A stretch of 64,000 bases of DNA from Fragilariopsis cylindrus CCMP1102 (GCA_900095095.1 FMBT01000491.1:1-64000), one strand, 5' to 3'. Positions 33,679 through 44,955 are shown, counted from the stretch's first letter. Program-made: numbers and translations. Notes: generated by a model from the sequence alone, not told the origin.

Positions 33679-34449
33679 ATGTGATGATTGATACGAGAGA
33701 GGTGTTTGCTGCAGTATGGTATAATAGCATGTATTAGATTTATAAACAATTGATTATTACTTACTTCTATGATCGAGCAATGCTGCTCATGCTGTTAGTA
33801 CTTGTACACACACACAAATGTTCAGGTTCAGTACTAACTAGTACCGTTTGTGTTTGTGGGTTTGTCAGAGAGATTCCAAAAGTTGTGTGTATGAAGAAGA
33901 AATTAAAAAGATGCTTTAATATCTTAGGGAACTTGTTAACAATTATGGTATATCGGCACTTCAATGCTTTAATATCTTAGGGAACTTATTATCGATATTT
34001 TTACCATAAATAGGCAGTACTGATCCCTTAATGAGTAGTGCGCGCAAACGCATAGCTATGCGTGTAAACGGACAACTATGATCGATGGATCTCTATTCAT
34101 TATTTTGTTCTGAAAACAGATGATTATGGTTTACGAACTACTGCTGATAATTAACGATCGATCGATCTCTGTTAATTATTTTGTTCTGAAAATAGATCCA
34201 AAAATAATATCTTTGTACGTTCGTTGTGGTACAAGTCGTATGCGCCTATTGGAAATGAGTGAGATTACTGGTACACAAAGAACAGCGAAGATGAAAGCAG
34301 AGATCATATTTTTTGAACGTACAATTGTATCATAAAATAAAAAAGAAGAAATAATCAATCAACAGCACTTTTTTGACTATACTATACATCCAGCTAATAG
34401 AGGAGTTCTGTTTCAAACAATCAAACAACCAACAACATATACTACTAGT
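33679..34449. other. Intergenic with short duplications
   Basis: A 22-base unit (ATGCTTTAATATCTTAGGGA and two more bases) occurs near 33911 and 33964. A second imperfect pair around ATTATTTTGTTCTGAAAA lies near 34099 and 34177. No gene is seen. The last 100 bases are the likely promoter and leader of the membrane-protein gene. Confidence 0.5.
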
Positions 34450-37319
34450 ATGTCATCAATCATTTCAATTTCTTTGGACTCATTGTCGTCGTCTCCACCC
34501 AATTCGACTCTTCCTCCGGACACTCCTCCTAACTTTGGCACCCAGGATGAATTTTTCGACTTTCTTAATCAAACACAAGATGATGACGAATTACAATTTT
34601 TTGGTACATGTAATAAAACGTTATTCGAAGAAGAGGCTCCAGGTGAAACATTTCCTGGCTTCAGTAATACGAAAGCAATTGTTTCCGCACATACCAAAAT
34701 TTGGAGAGCTGGACATACAAAAAATATCTTATTGGTAATCACTGGTGCGAAGGATGAACGTATTGATTACATAACTGGATTAGTAGTATCCTCTATAACT
34801 GTTTTCATTGTTTTCATTGCATGGATGGTTCTCTTGATTACACTAAAAGGATTTGGTCGGAATAGAGTCGGATTGTTGTCCGGACGTCGAGAAGAGTTGC
34901 CACCGAGACCACCAAGCGGGTATAATCCAAAATCAGCCGCCGCAGGCATAGCTGATATTGATATTGATATTGACGCTGACAATAAGGAAGAAAAAGCATT
35001 AGATGCAGCTAAACAAGATGTGAATGATGATGAGATGGAGGGTGGTGACGTCATGAAAGAGATGGCCCTTCTGTTCCTTCTTCTCTAGCCTCTGAAGACT
35101 TCTTTGCCAGTAGTGTTACTACGAGCGGTGCGGAACCATCTGGTAAATCTGATAAGGGTGCTCGACTTTTGTCCGAAGAATACTTGGTTAGTAGTACTAC
35201 GAGTGGTGCGGAAGTATCTGGTGAAGAAGAGCTAGAAAGTCCAGAAACCGGTATCAATGGAAAGTCGTCGGCGACATTGAAGTCATCTGAACGGATGTCT
35301 ATTACTAAGAAATTGCCGTGGAGTCAACACAGATCGATCAAAGAAGATGTTCGAAAAGAACAACCAGTACTATCAAGTGATGAATGGGAACATCTCTATG
35401 CTACCAAGAGGAATGAAGGATGTTGGATGAAAGTGGTCGTCGTGTTTGCTTGTGCAATCATAATCGCCATGTCGCTTGTGATGGCACAAAAAGGTGTACA
35501 GAGTCTCAGGGGAAGTTTGAATGATGGTAAAACATCCATCAATTACGCCGCAACGTTGCTTACTGGAGCTGAAGGCGTCGTTGATGATTTAGCAACCGGA
35601 CTTGGGAGTTTTCAAGTTGATGTATTGGATTTACTTGAACGTACCAATAAGGGGATATGCCCAAAATTGAAACCTCAGGGAATATGTCCCCGATTGTTGG
35701 AAGTCGATAGTTGTGATTTCACGATCCATATTGATTTGGAGAAAAATGTCACGATCGACAAACTTGGTGTGAATACCACGGTAGATTTAGATCGTGAATT
35801 TTCTATCGACGTTTCGAACGTGACTGATGCAATCAAAGAAAAAATAGGACTGGACGGAACTATTGATCTACGAGAGCTTTTGTTTCCTGACGCTCCAGAA
35901 GTCTTTTCAGACCTGATCAAAACTTTCTCTAGCAACTGGACTTTCGTCGATAAAATGCACGATCTTGCCGACCAGATCAATTCTATCGCAAGTGTAGCTT
36001 TTCAAACGGGAGATCAAGTCGAAACGATCGCTTGGGTGTTTTATATTGCCGTTGCGTTTGACGTTTTAGTTGGTGTCCTTGCTGCTTGCATGATCGTCCA
36101 CATCTTAATGGGAAAAAGAATGCCTCGATCTCTCCAATGTATCCAAAGGCGATGTCTCTTTCCTTTATTTATTACATGTGTATCGCTTGCGTTTATCTTT
36201 GCGAATGTATTTTTGATCGGTGAGTCAAAAGTAGCGGCGATCTTAATTGATGGGGCCTCGTGAGATTTTGGTCTAACTGAATGGCCTCGATGAAAACTAA
36301 CTTGACCGTACCGGTACCGTACGGATTTCTGACATTTTTCCTATTGTTTTCTTTACTCGATCTCTTTTCCCTCCTTTCAGTAAGCATGGTGCTTTCCGAC
36401 ACTTGCGTCAATGATCCTAACGAACGTGTCAAAGCAGTTTTAAAGTATTATCTCGGTAACGGACTAGGAACCGACTACGTAATGGAGTTCGTTGAGCACT
36501 GGATGTCTCGTAAGTGGTAATTTATAGACTATTTTGTTAGAATTTCAGGCAGTAAATTTCATCCAGCAGTAAATGGATACCTGTCCTCGCTCACGCCATT
36601 TCTTTCTCTTTTTTCGGTTTGTTTGTGCTGTTACAACAAAATACAAATCCGATTTTTCCTTCATACCACGATAATTTATGAATAACCCTGTCTACTAGAA
36701 TGCGACGCCGACTCCGAACCCCTTTCCATACAAGAAGACCAGCAATTTTTTGACCAAGCAAAAAAGATTCTCGAAAGGCTCGATGGAGCAGTTCAGAACT
36801 TTACGGAGGATGCTACGGAGTTCTGTGGAACGACAGACAAAAACTTATTTGCCGATATAATAGCAACGAGCTTGAAATACCTTTGCGATGTGATAGGGCT
36901 ATCCCTCGATATTCGTACAGCATTTCAATGCAAAACCTGGATGCCACTATATTACAGTACTGGTAAGTCATGACCCAAATTGAGAATGATTGATTATCGA
37001 GCGATAGAAATTTGTCACGACTCACTCACCCTATTTTATTTTTACCTCGTAATTTTGACAACACATTTTCGATAATCGTATGAATACGATAGTATATAGT
37101 GCTTTGTGCTATAATGGAACCGCCGGAGTTTGGAGCATTGCAGCGACTCAATTCACGACCGTGCTCATGGCGTGCATCATATTAACTTTCCGATCCGTCT
37201 TTTTTGAACTAGAAATCATAGAAAGCGACAACTCGGCTGCCGAGGAGTGCTCTTCATCTCTAGAGGAACCCAATCAAAGCAACAAGAATGAAGAAAAGAA
37301 GGAGAACGTAGATCAATAA
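34450..37319 (+). CDS. Five-pass membrane protein with prominin-like topology
   Basis: Four exons: 34450-36219, 36381-36509, 36699-36962 and 37093-37319. All three introns are phase 1 with GTGAGT or GTAAGT donors. Hydrophobic segments lie near 34770-34850, 35427-35490, 36020-36110, 36150-36220 (running into exon 2) and 37130-37200. Between the first and second is an acidic cytosolic stretch of about 190 residues; between the second and third a loop of about 180 residues with several N-x-T/S sites; between the fourth and fifth a Cys-containing loop of about 150 residues; then a short acidic tail. This 5-helix order with two large outer loops is that of prominins, which mark curved plasma-membrane regions. 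I also associate this family with diatoms, without known function. The frame moves by one base near 35066 (in a CCC run); adding one base makes the total divisible by three (796 residues), so a base-call error is likely. Confidence 0.72.
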
Positions 37320-37462
37320 CGGAACAAACAAATACATAAATGCTTAATAACAGTTTATCTCATCTAATCTAGTCTAGACATTTTTCGCGCCCGTTTGAAA
37401 AGTGCCGAAGAACAGGTTGTGCTGGAAGAATAAAATAGTAAACTTTAGGATAATCTTGTTAA

Positions 37463-37639
37463 ACAACCTACCATTTCAATAGAGAAGATGGTATCGTCGT
37501 AGAAGATGCAATCTTAACAAAATACGGTGACATGTACAGCGTCCAAGTAACTAAAGCCGGTGGCATGTACACGGAAGACTTTGTTCTTAATCGAATCTCC
37601 TCAGCAAGAATACCCAATTTCGGACGAATAGTGGCATGA
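37463..37639 (+). pseudogene. Gene fragment or orphan terminal exon
   Basis: A frame open from about 37464 to a TGA at 37637-37639 reads EDGIVVEDAILTKYGDMYSV then QVTKAGGMYTEDFVLNRISS and ends in GRIVA. This is non-repetitive and looks like conserved protein, but there is no start codon upstream. A splice acceptor-like TTTCAATAG ends at 37482. It may be the last exon of a lost gene or a duplicated fragment. I do not recognise the family. Confidence 0.4.
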
Positions 37640-37893
37640 TGTTCGTTTCAGTGAACAGTAACAGAAAAGGAAATAGATAAGATACTAAGGAAGATAAGAA
37701 TAAAGAAACATTTTAAGTTAACATAAATTGATTACTAACAAAAAGTATAAACTTCCATCAATAGACAAACGTAGATTAAACATATTAATTAACTAGTAAA
37801 TAGACACATACAGTCGGAATGTTTAAAAATTATGAAAGATTATGTATTATATGTGCTACACGTTGCTAGAGTGAAACAAGCATGCCGTACTAA

Positions 37894-40845
37894 CTATGCC
37901 CATGTCTTGTTGGTAACAGAGACTATATCGCCTTTGTCTCCCTTCCTTCCATCTCTACGAATAATATTATCGTGATCTACTGCTTCTACCGGTCGATATT
38001 GCGTCTTTCGGACATGTCGAAATACAGAAAAGTCAGCCCAATCGGGTGCTAAGACTCGGAAACATCTCCAAGCGTTTACGTATCGTGGTGCACCAAAATC
38101 ACGCTTGCCTGACGCGACAGCTCGTAACAAATCATGGACTGCGTGTTGCAAAGGAATACCAGCCCATGAACGAGTTTTTGTTGGCGCTTTAACAGCTCCC
38201 ATCCGCGACACGCAACAATCGGCGTTATCTCGGTGATGGGTGTATTGACCGACAAGATCAGGAAAGGAAGCCAGACATACCTTCGGTGCTCTTCGATCAG
38301 TGTACGTATCGTTGAGTTCCATCCGTATCGAATCGCAAAATCCTTTAAGAGCATGTTGTGTCGCACCGTACACGCTTTTATACGGTGATGCAACCATCCC
38401 AGAAGTACTAGATAAGATGACGATTCTAGAGTCAGATGTTTTCGGAACGTGTTTCAACGCATGATGTAATGCTAGGATACAACCAAGTGTGTTTTCTTTA
38501 ATCATTTTTTCAATGTGATTGGCATCGAGGATTTCTTCGAACAAACATCCGTGTGATTTGTTTTCGCCATTAAGGACAACAACATCAAACGTATCGTTGA
38601 AGTCTCTAGCAGCTTGTCGTAATGTCAACTCGGCGCTAACCGCATTGGACAAATCGGCGGTATACGATCGAACCTTAGATGAACCAAGTTCGTGACATTC
38701 TTCGACCAACCAATCCAAATCGTCCTCGGAGGAGGTAGTTGTGTGTGATATTAATACGAGATTGGCACCTTCTGTAGCAAATTGTCTGGCTGTTTCCGAC
38801 CCGAGGGGTGAACTAGCACCCGTCACTAACACGGTTTTGTGACGTGCAATCCATTTCTTAGAAAAAACCTGGCACCACAAACCTGACATTGCATATCGTG
38901 GCAACGAAAACAAAAACACCAAATTGAACAGTAAGAAATCATATAGTAACGTAGCAACTGTTGTGTGTTGCGGTTCCTCGGCGTTGTTGCTTATGACGAT
39001 CGAACGAGCGGCTCCAGCAGCAGCTCTCTTCTGTCGTTTTTCTTCCTTTCGTTGCTGTTGTCGTTGTTGCTCTATTTCTTGCTCTTGCCTTAGTTGTTGT
39101 TTTTGTTTATGAATCTTCCGTGCGCGGGTATCTTGTGCTAGTTTATGGGTACGACTCGTATACATCCCAGTATTGGAAGGCGATAGCGGTGTCACACACG
39201 GTGATAGTCGAGACTTTTCTACTCTTTCTGATGAAACTGTTCTTCGATAACGACTGGTCGTAGTAGAATTGATTGATTCCGATTGCGTCGATGTAACTGA
39301 TCGATTAGAATTGGATCGTCGTAATTTTGGACGCAAAGACATTCGTGCTGCTTCAACGACGGACGAAGGAGTTGGAGGACATTCATCTAGTAACGTGTTC
39401 GACTTCGAGGAGGCAGTCGCAAATGAAGCCGACATTTGTGGCATCTTCGGTATTGCTGGATCTGCCATAGTAGATGACGTATCCAAAATCGCATAAATCG
39501 CGTCGTTGTCCGAAACATAATCAGTTGTCGAGCAATGAATATTTTCATCATTATTTATGTACCGGTCAATATGCGTATCGTTGTCACGCATTTCGTTAGG
39601 TGGTAACGAGGAAGTCCGCTGATTTCGTTTGCTGTTCGATGTAGTAGGTGGCACCGAGGAGGATCGAATTGCATCTGACATCTGGACAGCATTTGCAGTT
39701 CTTCTTCTGGAAGCAGTGATTGGGATGTCACCTTTTGATTTTTTGGTCGACGAGGAAGACGACGACGTTGATTTAGATTTGGACTTGGTTTTAGAATTAG
39801 ATGTTGATGTGGATGATTGTTTTGATATAGTAGGTGCGGTCGAAGTCGTTCTAGTAGACTGTGTGGATCGTCGTGAAGATACAGACGACGACCGATTTTT
39901 GCTTTTGCGACTACTACTCGGACGGCCACTTCTTCCTCGTGCTCTCGACAAACTACTTTCATCTCCTCGTCCTCGACGACTCTTTGATCTACGTGTATTT
40001 GCAGAAGAAGTAGCAGTCTTAGGAGTATAGGGAGCTGTATGATCAAATGAAACGTCATCACGCAATTCACTGTTCCGGGTATGCAGAGTAGGAATACGAT
40101 CTATGCTGGCGAGAGTTCTGGCATCGTTTTCGTCGTCGTCGTCGTCTTCTCTACCTTCATTTTGACCTATACGATGTATTTCGATTCCTTCTTCTCCTAC
40201 GCTAGCTCGTTCATGGTGACCATGATTGCTACTACTTTTCCTATTGGTACTGTTTCCATTGTTGTCATTCTTATCGTGCAAGTGCAGAACTTTCGTTTCA
40301 TTTTTATCCTTGTTCGTTGAAGTCGTTACTGTAGCGCGGTTTTGATGTTCTCTGGAGTTACAATACTGGAACCGCGTTTGATAACGTCCATTGTTGTTAT
40401 AGTTCTGTGTGCGACTTCTTTGATTTTGCTGATTCTGTCGATGATGATGCGCCGAGATGTCGTTTCCACCCCCGACGGATGGTGCCCACGTAGGTTCTGT
40501 TAAGCTGCTCATTTGAGTCAAGATTTCTGCTTCGTTGAAAGCATGACCATACTCATCGTTTGGATGTGAAAATCTTGGAACGGTCGGTCCACTACCATCC
40601 CTGTCAACATTATATGTTTTGGGATTAACGTCGCCTAAGCCGAAAGATCTATACGGTGTAGTACGTCCTCTCGATAAGGAACGATGCCTTTGTTGCTGAG
40701 GGAGAGCACTACGACTTCGCATAGATGTACGACGAGCTCGGGCCATATCTGCCTGGATTATCTCTGCCTTTGAGGGATCTTCGCTTTCGTTGCCAGTCGC
40801 TCGTTTCAACGAGTCGCGAGTGAACTTCTTTGTCAAGAGAGGCAT
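37894..40845 (-). CDS. Long disordered protein with C-terminal short-chain dehydrogenase domain, active-site Lys replaced
   Basis: 983 residues from the ATG at 40843-40845. The first ~640 residues are Ser/Arg/Asn-rich and disordered (RSKSRRGRGD, many RS/SR pairs), ending in a Q/R/E-rich helix. One hydrophobic segment follows (LLYDFLLFNLVFLFSLPRYA), then a Rossmann domain: the nucleotide loop TGASSPLG, the VVVLNGE segment, and the active-site strand IVILSSTSG with YGATQHALKGF. In active short-chain dehydrogenases the last is Y-x3-K; here codon CAA gives Y-G-A-T-Q, so the catalytic Lys is lost. The order helix then enzyme domain resembles membrane-anchored DHRS7-type oxidoreductases of the ER or lipid droplets. 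With Lys missing it may bind cofactor without normal catalysis. The long N-terminal extension is unusual for the family. Confidence 0.72.
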   Translation of the reverse strand: MPLLTKKFTRDSLKRATGNESEDPSKAEIIQADMARARRTSMRSRSALPQQQRHRSLSRGRTTPYRSFGLGDVNPKTYNVDRDGSGPTVPRFSHPNDEYGHAFNEAEILTQMSSLTEPTWAPSVGGGNDISAHHHRQNQQNQRSRTQNYNNNGRYQTRFQYCNSREHQNRATVTTSTNKDKNETKVLHLHDKNDNNGNSTNRKSSSNHGHHERASVGEEGIEIHRIGQNEGREDDDDDENDARTLASIDRIPTLHTRNSELRDDVSFDHTAPYTPKTATSSANTRRSKSRRGRGDESSLSRARGRSGRPSSSRKSKNRSSSVSSRRSTQSTRTTSTAPTISKQSSTSTSNSKTKSKSKSTSSSSSSTKKSKGDIPITASRRRTANAVQMSDAIRSSSVPPTTSNSKRNQRTSSLPPNEMRDNDTHIDRYINNDENIHCSTTDYVSDNDAIYAILDTSSTMADPAIPKMPQMSASFATASSKSNTLLDECPPTPSSVVEAARMSLRPKLRRSNSNRSVTSTQSESINSTTTSRYRRTVSSERVEKSRLSPCVTPLSPSNTGMYTSRTHKLAQDTRARKIHKQKQQLRQEQEIEQQRQQQRKEEKRQKRAAAGAARSIVISNNAEEPQHTTVATLLYDFLLFNLVFLFSLPRYAMSGLWCQVFSKKWIARHKTVLVTGASSPLGSETARQFATEGANLVLISHTTTSSEDDLDWLVEECHELGSSKVRSYTADLSNAVSAELTLRQAARDFNDTFDVVVLNGENKSHGCLFEEILDANHIEKMIKENTLGCILALHHALKHVPKTSDSRIVILSSTSGMVASPYKSVYGATQHALKGFCDSIRMELNDTYTDRRAPKVCLASFPDLVGQYTHHRDNADCCVSRMGAVKAPTKTRSWAGIPLQHAVHDLLRAVASGKRDFGAPRYVNAWRCFRVLAPDWADFSVFRHVRKTQYRPVEAVDHDNIIRRDGRKGDKGDIVSVTNKTWA

Positions 40846-42159
40846 GATCGATTTATTATATTATGTTTACGCCTCTTTCCGACCGATTATTACCAAGCCT
40901 ATTATATCCTAATACCAACGGAATTAATCAAATTGAACAGATTGAACCAGTTCTAGTTTCCAATACTTTTTCACGTCAAAGCGATAGGTCAGAGGGCCAG
41001 TAAATAGCCTGAGATGAACGCTTGGAGGCATTGCAAAGAGAGTTTTGAAATAAATTTGTGAGGCGATTTTCAGCCATCGCTAATTTAACGTTACATAGTC
41101 CTACATAGAGACTTGCGCGCATACTGGATAGCTCCGCCCGTTTGGTCGCACAATATTATTCATAAGCAATAGAGGTTGATGTTTTTTATAATTATTTTTA
41201 CTCTAGCTGCAAGGTAGAATAAATGGTTTCTAAAGGGCTCAATTTCATAGTGTAGCATATATATTATGTATAAAAATATATGTATATGTGTGTATGTGGA
41301 TGTGTCATATATACTGAATGATGAATGGATTTGATCCATATGCTGATGCTTACACTATCTACACAAATTAAATGTAAAATAGTACTAGATGTATACACAT
41401 ATAAATCTGTCAGTCTCTGTGGAATTAGAAAATATGTATAATTCTTGACAAAGTAAAGATGTGTGCTATCCTCCAACAAAGAATATATAACTGTGTTCTT
41501 GAGTATATAGAAATGTGACAAAATAAGAGCAGCAGAGCATTGTTGTTAACCTTACTTACTGTACTGTATCGGTTAAAATGTTTCTCAATCAAAGCGTCGA
41601 CAATGCTAACCAAGAGAAGCTGCTACTGGACTGAATGGGCTAGAATTCTAAGCTTTTGAAATAACAATGGTCACAGATGAAAAAAAGCTAAATAAAAGGA
41701 AGAGAAATAGAAATATATAATTAAGCTTAAATTGTTAGGATCATATTTATATCTGGTTAAGAATAATATGTCGGAACTGCTGCTGCTGCTGCTACTGCTA
41801 CTGCTACTGCTGCTATCTATGGAATGTAATATGGAGTATGTAATGCCCAATGTGGTATGTGTAATGCCCAATGTGGTATGTGTAATGTGTTAATGTGTAA
41901 TGTATAATGTGTAATGTATAATGTATAATGTATAATGTATAATGTATAATGTGCAATGTGCAATGTGCAATGTGCAATGTGCAATGTGCAATGTGCAATG
42001 TGTAGTGTGTAGTGTGTAGTGTGTAATGTGTAATGTGTAATGTGTAATAGCAGTCGCATTCTTTAAGATATTCTCAATGAGATTACAATGACAAATTTTC
42101 CTAAATAATACACTGCACTTGTACTTGTACGACTGCAGTATCAGAAATCACCAGTATCT
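40846..42159. other. Intergenic with a heptamer minisatellite
   Basis: No gene is seen. The region is AT-rich with a CTG/CTA triplet run at 41777-41815 and the heptamer array listed next. Confidence 0.55.
41860..42050. repeat. Heptamer minisatellite, units AATGTGT, AATGTAT and AATGTGC
   Basis: About 25 units of 7 bases in blocks: AATGTGT/AATGTAT mixed (41880-41950), then a clean AATGTGC block (41950-42000), then TAGTGTG and AATGTGT. A 19-base unit ending in GGTATGTGTAATGCCC occurs just before. The block structure (runs of one variant) shows stepwise local expansion. It is not a known telomere repeat. Confidence 0.75.
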
Positions 42160-43218
42160 TCAGAGCATGAAAAAGGAGATAGAAGCTGTTGAAACCGACA
42201 AACAGGAGGAAGAGGAAGAGGATGATGATAATGATTCATCATCGCTGTTGCTGTCGTTGCTATTAATGTTGTTGTCGATCCTTGCTTTACGTAATACATC
42301 TAATGCATCATTAGCCAGACTAATATCGATTGGTTTTGCATTTTTCAGTTCATCTTCTTCCATAGCCTTGTGAATTCTACGCACAAGGTCCGTTTGTTCT
42401 TGTGGAGACAGAAGAGCAAAACCACAACTAAGACTATCGTTGTTGTTGTTACTGTCGTTATTATTGTCGTTGCTGCTGATGTTGTTATTATTATTGATAT
42501 TTGTTTTCATCGTCGATGTCGTCGCTGTATTATTACCTGGTGATTTTGGAATCGTTGAAAATACAGACATTACTTTACTGATTTTTTTATTTGATTTTGG
42601 TGTAGGAGAACCTAGACATTTTTTGCGTTGTTGTGGTGTCGCTAATCGTCCGGTAGGAGTAGTAGGAGTGGCAATAGACAACTTCGACTTGTTACATTTT
42701 GGTGTTGTTAGGATCGTTGGTGTTGTCGCAATAGACTTGTTGTTGTTGTTGTTGTTCGAAATCGGCTTACACATTGACTTGGTCGGTGGTGTGCATGTGG
42801 GAGCAGTACACGTAGTAGTAATAGATATCTGCCTGGTCATCGCCGAATCCGCATCCTTATTCTTTTTCCTTGACAAATTCCGGGTGGTCGCTGCCGCCGA
42901 CGCCGCCGACGCCGCCGCAAACATACTAGGAAGTTGTTGTCCCGGTGGAATTTTAGTTGGTCTCTTCCATACTCTTTGAATCTTGTTCTTGTTATAAAAC
43001 ATTGATTGATATTGATTTTCGCGTTCGCTTTCGATCTTGTTTTCGTTCGTACTAGTAGATTTATTTGTACTACTACATCTGCGAGTGAAATCTCGTCCAC
43101 GTCCAAGACTGCTACCACTACTACTAGTACTACTACTGCTACTACTTATATTATTATTATGACCTCCTTCTCCTCCTCCTTCTTGTTGTCGTCGTTCCTG
43201 ATTGTATTTTGATATCAT
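42160..43218 (-). CDS. Low-complexity Ser/Thr/Asn-rich protein, unknown
   Basis: 352 residues from the ATG at 43216-43218. The N-terminal half is basic with a Ser run and an RVWKRPTKIPPGQQLPSMFA block; the middle is rich in T-P and S-P pairs (TPTTPTGRLATPQQRKKCLG) that could be sites for proline-directed kinases. The Asn-rich stretch is encoded by GTT/ATT repeats. The only likely folded part is near the end (GFALLSPQEQTDLVRRIHKA, then ANDALDVLRKARI), a helical region. No signal or membrane helix. A nuclear or cytoskeletal protein is possible. Confidence 0.52.
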   Translation of the reverse strand: MISKYNQERRQQEGGGEGGHNNNISSSSSSTSSSGSSLGRGRDFTRRCSSTNKSTSTNENKIESERENQYQSMFYNKNKIQRVWKRPTKIPPGQQLPSMFAAASAASAAATTRNLSRKKNKDADSAMTRQISITTTCTAPTCTPPTKSMCKPISNNNNNNKSIATTPTILTTPKCNKSKLSIATPTTPTGRLATPQQRKKCLGSPTPKSNKKISKVMSVFSTIPKSPGNNTATTSTMKTNINNNNNISSNDNNNDSNNNNDSLSCGFALLSPQEQTDLVRRIHKAMEEDELKNAKPIDISLANDALDVLRKARIDNNINSNDSNSDDESLSSSSSSSSCLSVSTASISFFML

Positions 43219-44955
43219 GATGGTCGATAGTATAGTAGTAGACTATAAATAATTTCGAGTTCGAGAACAGTGAATATTTACTTTAGGTTGTTGGACAAAA
43301 AAATGCAGAAAATAATAATAAAATCTTCTGTGGTTGTACGATGTTGGAATGATCCGTTACGAGTACCTGTGTTTTCTTTAACTTTGTTTTCCTTATTTTA
43401 CCTTTTCATATAAATTATTCCTAAATTGTAAGAGCATAAGTTACCTTTGGTTCTTATGCATTATGTTATTTCCTCTTTACACAATTGTGTTCTTTTCCGT
43501 ATGCAATTGTTCTTCATTATGTGTGATACTACATTAACACTTCTCACTTAGTGATACACTTCTATTTCAGTGTTCTATTTTGTGTTCTCTTTCATATATC
43601 GCAAGTCATGTCGTCCGAAGTCCTGTCAGTATGCATTATTTCATTGTTGCCAACATACTACTCAATCGTGGCCTAGATTTGAGATTTATCGAGTTGTTCC
43701 TTGGGCTTATCAAGACATAGCAGTGCTCAATCGTGGTGAACACTTCTCACTTAGTGTTACACTTCTATTCCAGTGTTCTATTTTGTGTTCTCTTTCATAT
43801 ATCAAGTCATGTCGTTCGAAGTCCATACTACTCAATCCTAAATCGCAAGTCATGTCGTCGAAGTCCTGTAGTTTTCGATTCAAACATGATCAGTATCTTG
43901 TTTCAAACGTGGCTCAATCGTGGCCTAATTTGAGATTTATCGAGCTGTTCCTTGGGCTTATAAACTTAGCACTGCTCAATCGTGGTGAATAAGTAAGATT
44001 TATAATGTCCTATCATTACTACAGTACCAAGTAATTTCGAAGTAGCTATGCCTTCTCTTCCTTATACTATGTGGATTTCCTAGCAGATCTTGTGCATTCT
44101 GTAACTTAAGTCTGTTGCACAGTGCTTTTCTTGGTTATCCACATTTCCTAATTCAATTATTGCAACCAATAGTGTACCTCCTAGTTAGACGTGTAGCATA
44201 TTCTGTAGTAGTTAGACAAACAAAGATGACAAGGATCACTATCTGCATGGCACACATTATTTGGCAGTCAGGTATGCTTCATTGTATACTGGTCATGTGA
44301 CTGAGCATACCTGTAAACACTTTCAAAAAACTTGACCTGTTTCTTTTCACTAACAAGTTCTTTTCTCCTCTTTGAATCTTGTTTAAAAAATACAAATACT
44401 AGATGCACCCTTGCCTCCCCGCACTCTCTAAATTAGAGCTATCTATTATTGATTACCCTATCTATAGTTGCACTACAGGTTGGTTAACATGTGCATGATG
44501 TTATATTTTGTAGGGTTTTGTTAGGTTGTATATGCAGGCACTGCATATTATCTAGTGTTTTTTCTTCGTATGTTACCAAACACATGTCTGCACAAAACAC
44601 AAAGGAATATTTTTTTAGATATGTGTATGACAATGCATGTTTTCAGTTAGGATACATAAACAAGCACTGTAGATCATCTAGTGTATTCCCTTGGTATGAT
44701 ACCAAACATATATCAGCGCAAAAATATAATAGCATGTACCTTGATTAATTTCAACTATAGTAATAAAGAGATCATATTTTGTGTGATTCATCACATTTTT
44801 TTTGGTTTGCTTCACTAGGATGCATTCTCAAATATGGCATAGTATCTAACATAGCTAGTAGTACTTCCATTCTGGTGAAAGATCTTTTGAGGAGTACCAT
44901 GTGAAGTGTAATAGTACTACAGCAACGGTACTGGGTTATTTTGTATTTTTTGTTA
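43219..44955. repeat. Intergenic region built of local tandem duplications
   Basis: No gene is seen. One imperfect pair spans about 43525-43740 and 43741-43990 (shared blocks: TGTTCTATTTTGTGTTCTCT, AAGTCATGTCGT, GAGATTTATCGAG, TTCCTTGGGCTTAT). A second pair spans about 44490-44615 and 44620-44745 (shared blocks: CATCTAGTGT-like, TACCAAACA, GCACAAAA-like). The copies differ by many substitutions and small gaps, so they are not recent. Confidence 0.6.

Noticed and set aside
39555-40070. Alternative frame inside the dehydrogenase-fusion gene
   Set aside because: Leu/Arg-rich shadow of an Arg/Ser-rich region; the 983-codon frame explains the DNA.
41813-42059. His/Thr/Tyr/Ile repeat protein on the minus strand
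   Set aside because: A direct translation of the heptamer array with no unique sequence and no sign of a gene around it.
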